6,656 nt of DNA, taken from positions 1 through 6,656 of the forward strand of contig JAAYGH010000314.1 of assembly GCA_012727825.1 (NCBI GenBank), written 5' to 3'. Source of the stretch: Trueperella sp. (lineage in GTDB: Bacteria; Actinomycetota; Actinomycetes; Actinomycetales; Actinomycetaceae). Position numbers and translations under genes: made by a program. Shown here one piece after another: positions 1 through 6,230 of this stretch. Below the pieces are notes generated by a model. It saw only the letters and a program-made list of their open reading frames with translations, was not told where the DNA came from and searched no databases. How positions within the stretch are numbered: position 1 is the first letter of the stretch; every line of letters begins with the position of its first letter.

Positions 1-1
1 G

Positions 2-616
2 CCCTCACTACGGGGAGCGTCTATTCTCGAGATTGGTTCCGGAGCCGCTCAGTGTTCGCGTTATCTGGCCAAACACGGTCTCGATGTCACAGCCTGCGAT
101 ATTGCACCAGGCATGGTTGACGTGGCGCTCGCTTTGAATGCCAAGCATCGCGTGGGATTTCCCGTCGATGTGGCGGACGCGCGGTCATTGCCCTACGATG
201 ACGGTCAGTTCGACGTGGTCTTTACCAGCTTTGGCGCGATCGACTTTATCGACGACCTCACCGACCTCCACCGTGAAGCACACCGCGTCCTGTCTCCCGG
301 TGGACGCTGGGTGTTTTCAGCATCGCACCCAGTGAAATGGATCTTTGCTGATGACCCGAGTTCGTTTAGGGTGACCCAGTCCTATTTTGATCGCACTCCC
401 TACATTGAACGCCGCGAGAACGGCGAGCTCGAATATGCGAACTTCCACCACACGCTCGCCGACCACATTAATGCGCTCAACGAGTCCGGGTTTGTGATCG
501 AGGAGTGCGTGGAGCCTGAATGGCCTGCCGGGCGCAAGGTCGTGTGGGGCGCATGGAGCCCCACACGCTCACAGCGCGTTCCTGGCACGATCATCTTCTC
601 GAATCGAGCCATCTAG
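2..616 (+). CDS. Class I SAM-dependent methyltransferase, 5' end cut off by the window edge
   Basis: The reading frame is open from base 2, so the gene starts to the left of the window. The ATG at 113 is internal, because motif I lies upstream of it. The visible 204 residues carry motif I (ILEIGSGAA, about residues 8-16 of the visible part), the acidic ribose-binding residue in VTACDIAPGM (D33), a DARSLPY stretch, FDVVFTSFGAIDFI after strand 4, and RVLSPGGRWVFSASHP, the usual post-core motif of UbiE/BioC-like small-molecule methyltransferases. The last third (HHTLADHINALNESGFVIEECVEPE) resembles the C-terminal helix and strand seen in these enzymes. The enzyme should bind SAM in the cytoplasm and methylate a small molecule. 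The substrate cannot be told from sequence and I assign no gene name. It ends with TAG, 47 bp from the end of the convergent polA. The fold call is firm and the substrate is unknown. Confidence 0.88.
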   Translation, partial: PSLRGASILEIGSGAAQCSRYLAKHGLDVTACDIAPGMVDVALALNAKHRVGFPVDVADARSLPYDDGQFDVVFTSFGAIDFIDDLTDLHREAHRVLSPGGRWVFSASHPVKWIFADDPSSFRVTQSYFDRTPYIERRENGELEYANFHHTLADHINALNESGFVIEECVEPEWPAGRKVVWGAWSPTRSQRVPGTIIFSNRAI

Positions 617-630
617 CGCCGATCTGTTTC

Positions 631-661
631 GGCTGCCCGTGCGCGTCAGTGGGCGGCAGCC
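631..661. terminator. Weak hairpin between the convergent methyltransferase and polA genes
   Basis: GGCTGCC at 631-637 pairs with GGCAGCC at 655-661, a perfect 7-bp GC-rich stem with a 17-nt loop. It fills most of the 47-bp gap between the two stop codons and could slow transcription in both directions. There is no T-run on either side, so it is not a classical intrinsic terminator. The call rests on position and stem only. Confidence 0.22.
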
Positions 662-675
662 AGTCAGTGGGCGGC
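645..675. repeat. Direct repeat, 13 bp identical with an 18-bp period, over the polA stop
   Basis: GTCAGTGGGCGGC occurs at 645-657 and again at 663-675. Read on the minus strand, the right copy encodes the last residues of PolA (AAH) and its TGA stop. The left copy lies just past the stop, in the same frame, and again spells AAH-stop. The 18-bp period is six codons, so it looks like a small tandem duplication of the gene's end. Because the first stop is kept, the protein is not changed. Confidence 0.6.
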
Positions 676-3402
676 GTCGCGCCAGTTGCGGCCCACACCA
701 AAGCCAACTGACAGCGGCACGCTCAGTTCGGCAGCCTGGCCCATCTGCTCACGGACGATTTCCTCAAGCTTGTCTGCTTCGCTCGATTTCACTTCGAAGA
801 CCAGTTCGTCATGAACTTGGAGCAACATGCGCGATTCCAGACCAGCCTTGTCAATGGCATCCTGGACGAGCACCATCGCGAACTTAATGATATCGGCCGC
901 CGATCCTTGGATCGGCGCGTTCAGAGCCATGCGTTCAGCCGATTCTCGTACCTGGCGGTTTTGACTCGTGAGCCCGGGCAGATAGCGGCGCCTGCCCATG
1001 ATGGTGGACGTGTGTCCGTCCTTGCGCGCCTGTGCCACCACCCCCTCGAGGTAATCACGCACGGCGCCAAAGCGTTCAAAGTATTCGTTCATGAGGCGAT
1101 CAGCTTCACCGACCGAGATGCGAAGTTGCTGGGATAATCCATAGGCTGACAGGCCATATGCGAGGCCGTAGCTCATCGCCTTAATCTTGGAGCGCTGCTC
1201 CCCCGTCACCGAATCTTCCCGAACACCGAACACTCGACTCGCCACATAATTATGGAGGTCAGCACCTTCGTTGAAGGCTTGAATAAGTGAGGCATCTTCG
1301 GACAGGTGGGCCATGAGACGCATCTCGATCTGCGAGTAGTCGGCAGTCATCAGGTAATCAAAGCCCTCACCCGGCACGAAGATCTCGCGGATCTGCCGCC
1401 CTTCTTCGGTGCGAGTGTGAATGTTTTGGAGGTTGGGGTCGGTCGACGAGAGCCTGCCTGTTGCCGCCACCGTTTGTTGGAAGGTCGTGTGGATGCGGCC
1501 ATCTTCCATCACAGCCCGCTGCAGACCCTCCACCGATTGACGAAGTTTGATGGCCTCACGGTGATCCATCAGACCCGAAAGAAACTCTTGCCCAGTTCGA
1601 GCGGCCTCGTCCTCGCGCAATGCAATCTTGACAAGCAGGTCCGCAAGCGCGTCAGCATTCGTGGTGTAACCCGATTTCGTCTTCTTCGTCTTCGGAAGAT
1701 CCAGCTGGTTAAAGAGCACTTCCTGAAGTTGCTTGGGGCTTGAAAGATTGACGGAGTCGTCACCGATCGCGGCATACGAGCGATCCTGAGCGTCTTCAAC
1801 ACGCGTGTTGAAGTCATGGTACAACGCCTCGAGCCGACCCTCATCAATCGCGATACCTGAATTTTCCATGTCAAAGAGCAACCCCGCCACAGCAAGCTCC
1901 AACTCGAGCAGTGTGCCGTCAGGATCCACCGCATCAAGAGCTGTTTCAAAAGCTGAGCGCAGGTCGTGTAGCGCCGCAGCTCGAGGAGCAATGGTGCTCT
2001 CGACGAGTGAACCATCCGCACCAATACCGAGGGTGTCGCCCGCACTCGTCAGAGCCGCTAGGTCGTAACTCAAATAGCGCTGGGCAAGATCCTCTACGTC
2101 ATAGTGACGTTGGTCAGGATGTAAGAGGTAGGCGTCAATCTCGGTGTCCGCGACAATTCCGCGCAAGGCAATTCCGGCGCCGGCCCACGCGTGCGCGATG
2201 CCCTTCATGCCGTGGCCGATCTTTTCCTGATCCGCGTCCTCAAGGAAGGAGACTAGCGCCTGTTCGTCGGCGACGTCGAGGCTCGGTTTATCACCATAGA
2301 ACACCGCATGGTTCGAGGATGCTATGGCGAACTGCTCGACATCACCACGTAGGGGACGCCGCTCCCCCTCAAGGTCGAGTGCCCATGGTCCCTCGTGAGT
2401 CGCCAAAAAATCTGCAAGCGGTGTTGATCCGGCAGCCACGAGCGTGAGCTCAACGTCATCAGTGTGATGATCCTCGGCGCCACGTTCACCGTCGCGCATC
2501 GCAAGTTCCTTGAGCACACGTTCGCGAAGAGTTGTGAAGTTCAGGGTGTCAAAGAGCTCGTGCATCTTTTCGCGTTCGACGCCGAGCGGCTTCAGCTCAT
2601 CAAGATCCTCGACGATTGGCAGTGTGCGCACGAGATCGTTGAGTTTGCGGTTACGGCGCACCAACTCGATGTTATCGCGCAAATTTTGGCCGGTCTTGCC
2701 GCCAATCTCATGAGCATTGTCGAGGAGATTCTCGAGCGAACCATAGTGATTGAGCCATTTAGCGGCCGTCTTTTCTCCCCACAGTGGCACGCCCGGAATG
2801 TTGTCCGCCTTCTCGCCTACAAGTGCCGCAACATCTGAGTAGAGGTCGGGCGTGACGCCCGTCTTTTCTTTCACAGCCTCCGGGGTGTAGACGGCCATCT
2901 GCGAGCGGGGCATCGGGTACAGCAGGGTAATCGAGTCATCAACCAGCTGGTACGTGTCTTTATCGCCCGACGAGATGAAGACATTCATACCCTGCTTCTC
3001 GCCTCGAGTGGCAAGGGTGGCAACGATGTCATCGGCTTCATAATCGTCGTAGGTTAACCACGACACTCCAATAACATCCAGGACCTCTTGGATCACTGAG
3101 ATTTGCCCCTTGAACGCCTCGGGCGTGTCGGCGCGTCCACCTTTATAGTCCGCGTACTCGCGGGTGCGGAACGTGCCGCCAGGCAGATCAAAAGCGACGA
3201 CGATGTGGGTCGGCGAATGATCGGCCACCAGCTTGAGCAGGGTGGAGAGGAAGCCGTGAACAGCATTCGTGTACTGACCCTGGTCAGTCACAAAATTATC
3301 CGCTGGCAACGCGAAGAATGAACGGAACGCCAGCGAATGGCCATCGAGTACAAGAAGCGTTTTGTCTTTCACGTCCCCAAGCCTATCGCGTCGAGCCGAC
3401 AC
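664..3402 (-). CDS. polA: DNA polymerase I (5' nuclease, dead proofreading domain, family A polymerase)
   Basis: This cytoplasmic enzyme fills gaps and removes RNA primers in replication and excision repair. With the GTG at 3402 it has 912 residues, normal for the family. The N-terminal 5' nuclease (about 14-300) shows LVLDGHSLAF, DYKGGR, YEADDIV (121-127), SGDKDTYQL (145-153) and a helix-hairpin-helix (201-213). The middle domain (about 338-490) is a degenerate 3'-5' exonuclease: an N-terminal DLE survives, but the aspartates of the later motifs are missing, so proofreading is predicted to be absent. The polymerase domain (about 495-912) has motif A TADYSQIE (catalytic D688), the O-helix R737/K741/Y745 and motif C QVHDE (D865). 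It ends in NWRDAAH, the normal C-terminus. The start is uncertain: a second GTG at 3372 begins at KDKTLLVLDG, and the extra ten residues of the longer form are not family-like. Neither GTG has a good ribosome site. Confidence 0.97.
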   Translation of the reverse strand: MSARRDRLGDVKDKTLLVLDGHSLAFRSFFALPADNFVTDQGQYTNAVHGFLSTLLKLVADHSPTHIVVAFDLPGGTFRTREYADYKGGRADTPEAFKGQISVIQEVLDVIGVSWLTYDDYEADDIVATLATRGEKQGMNVFISSGDKDTYQLVDDSITLLYPMPRSQMAVYTPEAVKEKTGVTPDLYSDVAALVGEKADNIPGVPLWGEKTAAKWLNHYGSLENLLDNAHEIGGKTGQNLRDNIELVRRNRKLNDLVRTLPIVEDLDELKPLGVEREKMHELFDTLNFTTLRERVLKELAMRDGERGAEDHHTDDVELTLVAAGSTPLADFLATHEGPWALDLEGERRPLRGDVEQFAIASSNHAVFYGDKPSLDVADEQALVSFLEDADQEKIGHGMKGIAHAWAGAGIALRGIVADTEIDAYLLHPDQRHYDVEDLAQRYLSYDLAALTSAGDTLGIGADGSLVESTIAPRAAALHDLRSAFETALDAVDPDGTLLELELAVAGLLFDMENSGIAIDEGRLEALYHDFNTRVEDAQDRSYAAIGDDSVNLSSPKQLQEVLFNQLDLPKTKKTKSGYTTNADALADLLVKIALREDEAARTGQEFLSGLMDHREAIKLRQSVEGLQRAVMEDGRIHTTFQQTVAATGRLSSTDPNLQNIHTRTEEGRQIREIFVPGEGFDYLMTADYSQIEMRLMAHLSEDASLIQAFNEGADLHNYVASRVFGVREDSVTGEQRSKIKAMSYGLAYGLSAYGLSQQLRISVGEADRLMNEYFERFGAVRDYLEGVVAQARKDGHTSTIMGRRRYLPGLTSQNRQVRESAERMALNAPIQGSAADIIKFAMVLVQDAIDKAGLESRMLLQVHDELVFEVKSSEADKLEEIVREQMGQAAELSVPLSVGFGVGRNWRDAAH

Positions 3403-3426
3403 GTTTCAGACGGAGGCCTCTATACT
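3396..3426 (+). promoter_or_regulatory. Candidate promoter of the thioesterase gene, near-leaderless
   Basis: TATACT at 3421-3426 matches the -10 consensus at five of six bases. A poor -35 (CCGACA, 3396-3401) lies 19 bp upstream. The ATG at 3435 begins nine bases after the -10 box, so transcription would start at or just before the start codon. The only Shine-Dalgarno-like run (GGAGG, 3412-3416) is 18 bases away, too far to serve, which fits a leaderless mRNA. Such mRNAs are common in actinobacteria. Confidence 0.45.
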
Positions 3427-3445
3427 TAAGATCCATGAGTGAAAA
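3419..3445 (-). promoter_or_regulatory. Candidate promoter of polA, sharing its TATA core with the divergent gene
   Basis: Read on the minus strand, TATAGA at 3424-3419 is a plausible -10 box. TTTTCA (3445-3440) is a possible -35 with a short 15-bp spacer. Transcription would begin near 3412, ten bases before the GTG at 3402 or about forty before the GTG at 3372. The four TATA bases at 3421-3424 also belong to the opposite promoter. The -35 is weak and would lie inside the thioesterase coding region. Confidence 0.35.
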
Positions 3446-3812
3446 CTGGACAGAACTCGCCACAACCCTCGGCATCAAGGTCATCACGTGGACGGCCGAG
3501 GAATGTGTGATTGAGATGCCAACCCGGGACGTACGCCAGCCATACGGCGTGCTACACGGCGGAATTAACGGCGTCGGCGTGGAACATGCTGGCTCGCTTC
3601 TCGCGCATTCCAATGCTCCCGAGGGAAAAATCGCTGTAGGCACAGAAATGTCCGTCTCCCACCTCGCACCGAACAGGTCCGATCGCGTGCGTGCACGAGC
3701 CACCGTGATCAAAGCCGGCCGCTCCACGTTCACGACGCTGGTAGACATCACAGATGCGGCCGGAAACTTAACAGCTTCCGGCCGGTTAACCTGCGTCTAC
3801 ATCACGCCTTAA
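3435..3812 (+). CDS. Hotdog-fold acyl-CoA thioesterase, PaaI/YdiI-like
   Basis: This single-domain protein of 125 residues is typical in length for small hotdog thioesterases, which hydrolyse acyl- or aryl-CoA esters in the cytoplasm as oligomers. The signature is RQPYGVLHGGINGVGVEHAGS (residues 34-54, here with the family's HGG at 41-43). Q35, H41 and E50 have the same spacing as Q58, H64 and E73 of the Arthrobacter 4-hydroxybenzoyl-CoA thioesterase and Q48, H54 and E63 of E. coli YdiI, and S54 sits where Arthrobacter has T77. The active site therefore looks intact. The ATG at 3435 is chosen because the fold starts right after it and the frame upstream runs into the polA start region. The gene diverges from polA and ends 19 bp from the stop of the convergent regulator. 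The substrate is unknown. A role in menaquinone synthesis or phenylacetate-type catabolism is possible but not shown by its neighbours. Confidence 0.9.
   Translation: MSENWTELATTLGIKVITWTAEECVIEMPTRDVRQPYGVLHGGINGVGVEHAGSLLAHSNAPEGKIAVGTEMSVSHLAPNRSDRVRARATVIKAGRSTFTTLVDITDAAGNLTASGRLTCVYITP
3757..3784. terminator. Perfect 9-bp hairpin near the convergent 3' ends of two genes
   Basis: CGGCCGGAA (3757-3765) pairs with TTCCGGCCG (3776-3784) around a 10-nt loop. It lies in the last codons of the thioesterase gene. For the regulator transcribed leftward it begins about 48 bases past the stop codon, where a terminator would be expected. Neither side is followed by a T-run, so it would be a U-less or pause-type terminator, or simply coding-sequence coincidence. 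Confidence 0.35.
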
Positions 3813-3831
3813 TTCAGGAACGACACAAGCC

Positions 3832-4464
3832 TTACATTTCGCCAACCTGCTCGACGACTGCATCCGCAACCTCACGCATCGCCAAGCGCCGATCCATCGA
3901 CGTCTTTTGAATCCAGCGGAACGCCTCCGGCTCAGTGAGGCCCATCTTGCTCTGGAGAAGTCCCTTGGCTTGATCAACGCGCTTGCGAGTGTCAAACTTC
4001 TCCGCCAGAGAAGCAACTTCTTTTTCAAGCGAGGCAATCTCACGCGAACGGGACAGTGCTATTTCTACAGCCGGGATGAGATCTTCGGGTGTAAATGGCT
4101 TCACGACATAGGCCATGGCTCCGGCATCACGAGCGCGCTCCACAAGTTCCTTCTGCGAGAAGGCCGTGAGCATAACAATCGCTATCTGGTGGTCACCCAG
4201 AATGCGCTCAGCTGCAGAGATGCCGTCCATTCCTGGCATTTTGACGTCCATGACGATCAGATCCGGATCGTGTTCCTGAGCCAGCGCGATGGCCTCGTCG
4301 CCAGTCGCACCCTCCGCAACAACCGTGTATCCAGCTTCTTCGAGAGTCTCGACGATATCGAGACGGATGAGCGTCTCGTCTTCTACAACGAGGGCACGAA
4401 CGGTTGCGGGGTCAGTATCATCTTTGATTCTTTCAATTTTGGCACCCGCTACTGCATCCTTCAC
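3832..4464 (-). CDS. pdtaR: ANTAR-domain two-component response regulator, PdtaR-like (Rv1626 family)
   Basis: With the GTG at 4464 the protein has 210 residues, against 205 for M. tuberculosis Rv1626. The receiver domain (about 22-140) has the acidic pair E28/D29, the phospho-acceptor D73 in MDVKMPGMDG, T100 and K112 in VKPF. A short coiled coil (about 140-160) leads into the ANTAR domain (about 155-205), with QAKGLLQSKMGLTEPEAFRWIQ. The stretches LTAFSQKELVERARDAGAMAY and EAFRWIQK match my memory of Rv1626 nearly word for word. ANTAR proteins bind paired RNA hairpins and act on transcription termination or translation. The usual partner is the histidine kinase PdtaS, which is not in this window. 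The start is set by GGAGGA four bases ahead of the GTG. Upstream codons in the same frame run into the tRNA gene and are not coding. The N-terminal 20 residues are poorly conserved. Confidence 0.93.
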   Translation of the reverse strand: MKDAVAGAKIERIKDDTDPATVRALVVEDETLIRLDIVETLEEAGYTVVAEGATGDEAIALAQEHDPDLIVMDVKMPGMDGISAAERILGDHQIAIVMLTAFSQKELVERARDAGAMAYVVKPFTPEDLIPAVEIALSRSREIASLEKEVASLAEKFDTRKRVDQAKGLLQSKMGLTEPEAFRWIQKTSMDRRLAMREVADAVVEQVGEM

Positions 4465-4468
4465 GCGT

Positions 4469-4474
4469 TCCTCC
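4469..4474 (-). promoter_or_regulatory. Shine-Dalgarno site that fixes the regulator's GTG start
   Basis: GGAGGA on the minus strand lies four bases before the GTG at 4464-4462. No other candidate start in this frame has a comparable site, so the protein is 210 residues and not the longer open frame that runs into the tRNA. Confidence 0.75.
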
Positions 4475-4522
4475 GATCGCACTGTATGTATGGCCCCTTT
4501 AAAAGCGGGCACTTTCAAAACA

Positions 4523-4528
4523 ATATTA
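4523..4528 (-). promoter_or_regulatory. Possible -10 box for the ANTAR regulator
   Basis: TAATAT on the minus strand fits the actinobacterial TANNNT form. It would start transcription near 4516 and give a leader of about 50 bases that includes the GGAGGA site. There is no convincing -35 box at 16-18 bp, so the gene may instead depend on the tRNA promoter. Confidence 0.3.
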
Positions 4529-4578
4529 CAAACCTGTGCTCTGACGTGGGCGTGATTTGCGCGTGTTGCACATATGAG

Positions 4579-4660
4579 TGCTCCGGGCGGGACTCGAACC
4601 CGCATGCCTTTCAGCGCTGCATTTTGAGTGCAGTGTGTCTGCCGATTCCACCACCGGAGC
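4579..4660 (-). tRNA. tRNA-Leu, anticodon CAA (reads UUG)
   Basis: The 82-nt cloverleaf folds fully by eye: acceptor GCTCCGG with CCGGAGC, D stem GTG/CAC, anticodon stem CTGCA/TGCAG with loop CTCAAAA, T stem GCGGG/CCCGC with loop TTCGAGT, and discriminator A. The anticodon CAA lies at 4626-4624. The 13-nt variable arm forms a 3-bp stem closed by GAAA, which marks a class II tRNA, and together with A73 and the anticodon gives leucine. No CCA is encoded: the base after the discriminator is C followed by TC, so CCA must be added by nucleotidyltransferase. Confidence 0.97.
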
Positions 4661-4674
4661 AGTGGGCTGTAACG

Positions 4675-4680
4675 ATCTTA
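4675..4680 (-). promoter_or_regulatory. Possible -10 box for the tRNA-Leu gene
   Basis: TAAGAT on the minus strand lies in the 41-bp gap between the pyk terminator and the tRNA. It fits TANNNT and would start transcription about eight bases before the mature tRNA 5' end. No clear -35 is seen at normal spacing. The terminator just upstream makes a dedicated promoter here likely. Confidence 0.38.
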
Positions 4681-4692
4681 CTGTGGTCGGGG

Positions 4693-4719
4693 CAAGAAAT
4701 ACTCCGCCCGAAGGCGGAG
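4693..4719 (-). terminator. Intrinsic terminator of pyk with a UUCG tetraloop
   Basis: On the minus strand CTCCGCC pairs perfectly with GGCGGAG around TTCG, giving the very stable C(UUCG)G loop, followed by TATTTCTTG. It starts 31 bases past the pyk stop. The T-rich tail is on the pyk side only, so it acts on leftward transcription and separates pyk from the tRNA gene. Confidence 0.8.
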
Positions 4720-4750
4720 ATTCCTCACACGTTCAGAAAACTGGTGAGAC

Positions 4751-6178
4751 TTACTCGCCGGTTTTGAAGGTTTCACCCATCTTATGGATACGAATCGTGT
4801 TGGTGGAGCCTACCTTGCCCGGAGGCATACCGGAGACGATCACGACTCGATCGCCATCGTCGGCATAGCCATGCTGACGCAAGATAACATCCACCTGCTC
4901 GACCATTTCATCGGTGTTAGCCACCTCTGGCGTGATGATGGTTTGGACTCCCCACGTCAGTTCGAGGCGATGGCGTACATCCTCCGACGGCGTGAACACA
5001 AGGAGAGGGATGCGTGCGCGCAGGCGCGCCATCCGGCGAGCCGTCTGACCCGATGAGGTAAAGACGGCGAGATACTTGACACCCAAAGCTTCACCGATGT
5101 CGACTGCCGAGCGGGTGATCACACCGTTACGAGTGCGGTGCAGGTTACCGATCTTCGGGATCGTCTCGAGCCCATGTTCCTCGGTGAACTCAATAATCGA
5201 TGCCATCGTTTGCACACAAATGACCGGGTATTTTCCGATCGAAGTTTCACCCGACAGCATGACGGCATCCGCACCATCAAGGATTGCATTCGCACAGTCT
5301 GAGGTTTCAGCACGCGTGGGCGTCGGCGCAGTGATCATCGACTCGAGCACCTGAGTTGCAACGATGACTGGCTTGGAGTTACGGCGGGCGATGTTGATCG
5401 CACGCTTTTGCACGATCGGCACCTGCTGCAACGGAAGTTCAACGCCAAGATCACCGCGAGCAACCATGATGCCATCAAATACGCGCACGATCTCATCAAG
5501 AACGGTCACGGCCTGTGGCTTCTCAATCTTTGCGATCACGGGAATACGGCGCCCAACCATGTCCATGATTTCATGGACGTCCTTGACGTCGTCTGCGGAG
5601 CGGACGAACGAGAGGGCGCAGATGTCAGCGCCGTAGTTCAGGCCCCAAATGAGGTCTTCCTTGTCCTTTTCGGACAGTGCGGGAACTGACACCGCAACAC
5701 CCGGCAGGTTCACGCCCTTGTTGTTCGAGACCGTTCCGCCAATGAGAACCTCGGTGACCACCTCTGGTCCGTTCACTTCCATCACGCGAACTTGGACCTT
5801 GCCATCATCGATCAAGATCAGATCGCCAGGATTGCAGTCACCAGGCAGTCCCTTGAAGGTGGTCGATACGAGTGCCTTGTCGCCCGGGACCTCATCCGCA
5901 GTGATAGTGAAGATATCACCTTGTTCGAGGAGGACGGGGCCGGATTCAAAGGTACCCAGCCGGATCTTCGGACCTTGAAGATCGACGAGGACGGCCACGG
6001 GTTGACCGGTCTCCTCCGATGCTTCGCGAACCCAGTCGATTCGCTTTTCGTGCTCATCGTGGTTGCCGTGAGAGGCATTAATACGGGCAACATTCATGCC
6101 CGCATTCACGAGTTCAACAATTCGTTCTTTGGTATCTGTAGCTGGACCTAGGGTGCACACAATCTTGGCTCTACGCAT
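4751..6178 (-). CDS. pyk: Pyruvate kinase, predicted K+-independent type
   Basis: This enzyme transfers phosphate from phosphoenolpyruvate to ADP, the last step of glycolysis, in the cytoplasm. It is full length at 475 residues. The barrel shows GMNVARINASHG (R32, N34, S36), VDLQGPKIRLG (D66), the PVIAKIEKPQAV strand with catalytic K217 and metal ligand E219, MVARGDLGVE (D243), and VIVATQVLESM (T275) followed by PTRAETSD and DGADAVMLSGET. The mobile B domain occupies about 75-160, and the C-terminal allosteric domain runs from about 345, with FTSSGQTARRMA. L67, Q68, K71 and L74 replace the Thr, Lys, Glu and Thr of K+-dependent enzymes, so no monovalent cation should be needed. AAGGTGG four bases ahead of the ATG at 6178 supports the start. 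It lies 52 bp behind lgt in the same direction and ends before a strong terminator. Confidence 0.98.
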   Translation of the reverse strand: MRRAKIVCTLGPATDTKERIVELVNAGMNVARINASHGNHDEHEKRIDWVREASEETGQPVAVLVDLQGPKIRLGTFESGPVLLEQGDIFTITADEVPGDKALVSTTFKGLPGDCNPGDLILIDDGKVQVRVMEVNGPEVVTEVLIGGTVSNNKGVNLPGVAVSVPALSEKDKEDLIWGLNYGADICALSFVRSADDVKDVHEIMDMVGRRIPVIAKIEKPQAVTVLDEIVRVFDGIMVARGDLGVELPLQQVPIVQKRAINIARRNSKPVIVATQVLESMITAPTPTRAETSDCANAILDGADAVMLSGETSIGKYPVICVQTMASIIEFTEEHGLETIPKIGNLHRTRNGVITRSAVDIGEALGVKYLAVFTSSGQTARRMARLRARIPLLVFTPSEDVRHRLELTWGVQTIITPEVANTDEMVEQVDVILRQHGYADDGDRVVIVSGMPPGKVGSTNTIRIHKMGETFKTGE

Positions 6179-6182
6179 GATT

Positions 6183-6189
6183 CCACCTT
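6183..6189 (-). promoter_or_regulatory. Shine-Dalgarno site of pyk
   Basis: AAGGTGG on the minus strand, one mismatch from AAGGAGG, lies four bases before the ATG at 6178. It settles the start codon, together with the family-typical N-terminus RRAKIVCTLGPA. Confidence 0.75.
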
Positions 6190-6230
6190 ACCTGATGAAC
6201 GCAACGCCGGAAAAAGTTCAGGCGTACTTA

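Noticed and set aside
113..616. Treating the ATG at 113 as the methyltransferase start
   Set aside because: The frame is open upstream and encodes motif I and the acidic motif II, both needed to bind SAM.
1911..2447. A plus-strand open frame of 178 codons inside polA
   Set aside because: It lies opposite conserved PolA coding sequence. Its arginine- and proline-rich translation is typical of a GC-driven shadow frame.
3318..3434. An earlier start for the thioesterase at 3318
   Set aside because: It would overlap the polA start and its promoter, and it adds residues before the normal hotdog N-terminus. The ATG at 3435 matches the family length.
4465..4605. An N-terminal extension of the ANTAR regulator from an ATG at 4605
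   Set aside because: It would begin inside the tRNA-Leu gene, has no ribosome site and is not family-like. The GTG at 4464 has a good GGAGGA and gives the expected length.
4702..4719. The UUCG hairpin as a terminator for rightward transcription
   Set aside because: No T-run follows it on the plus strand and no rightward gene ends there.
3907..4767. A long plus-strand open frame of 286 codons across the regulator, the tRNA and the pyk end
   Set aside because: It is antisense to a clearly recognised regulator, reads straight through the tRNA on the opposite strand, and its translation resembles no protein family I know.
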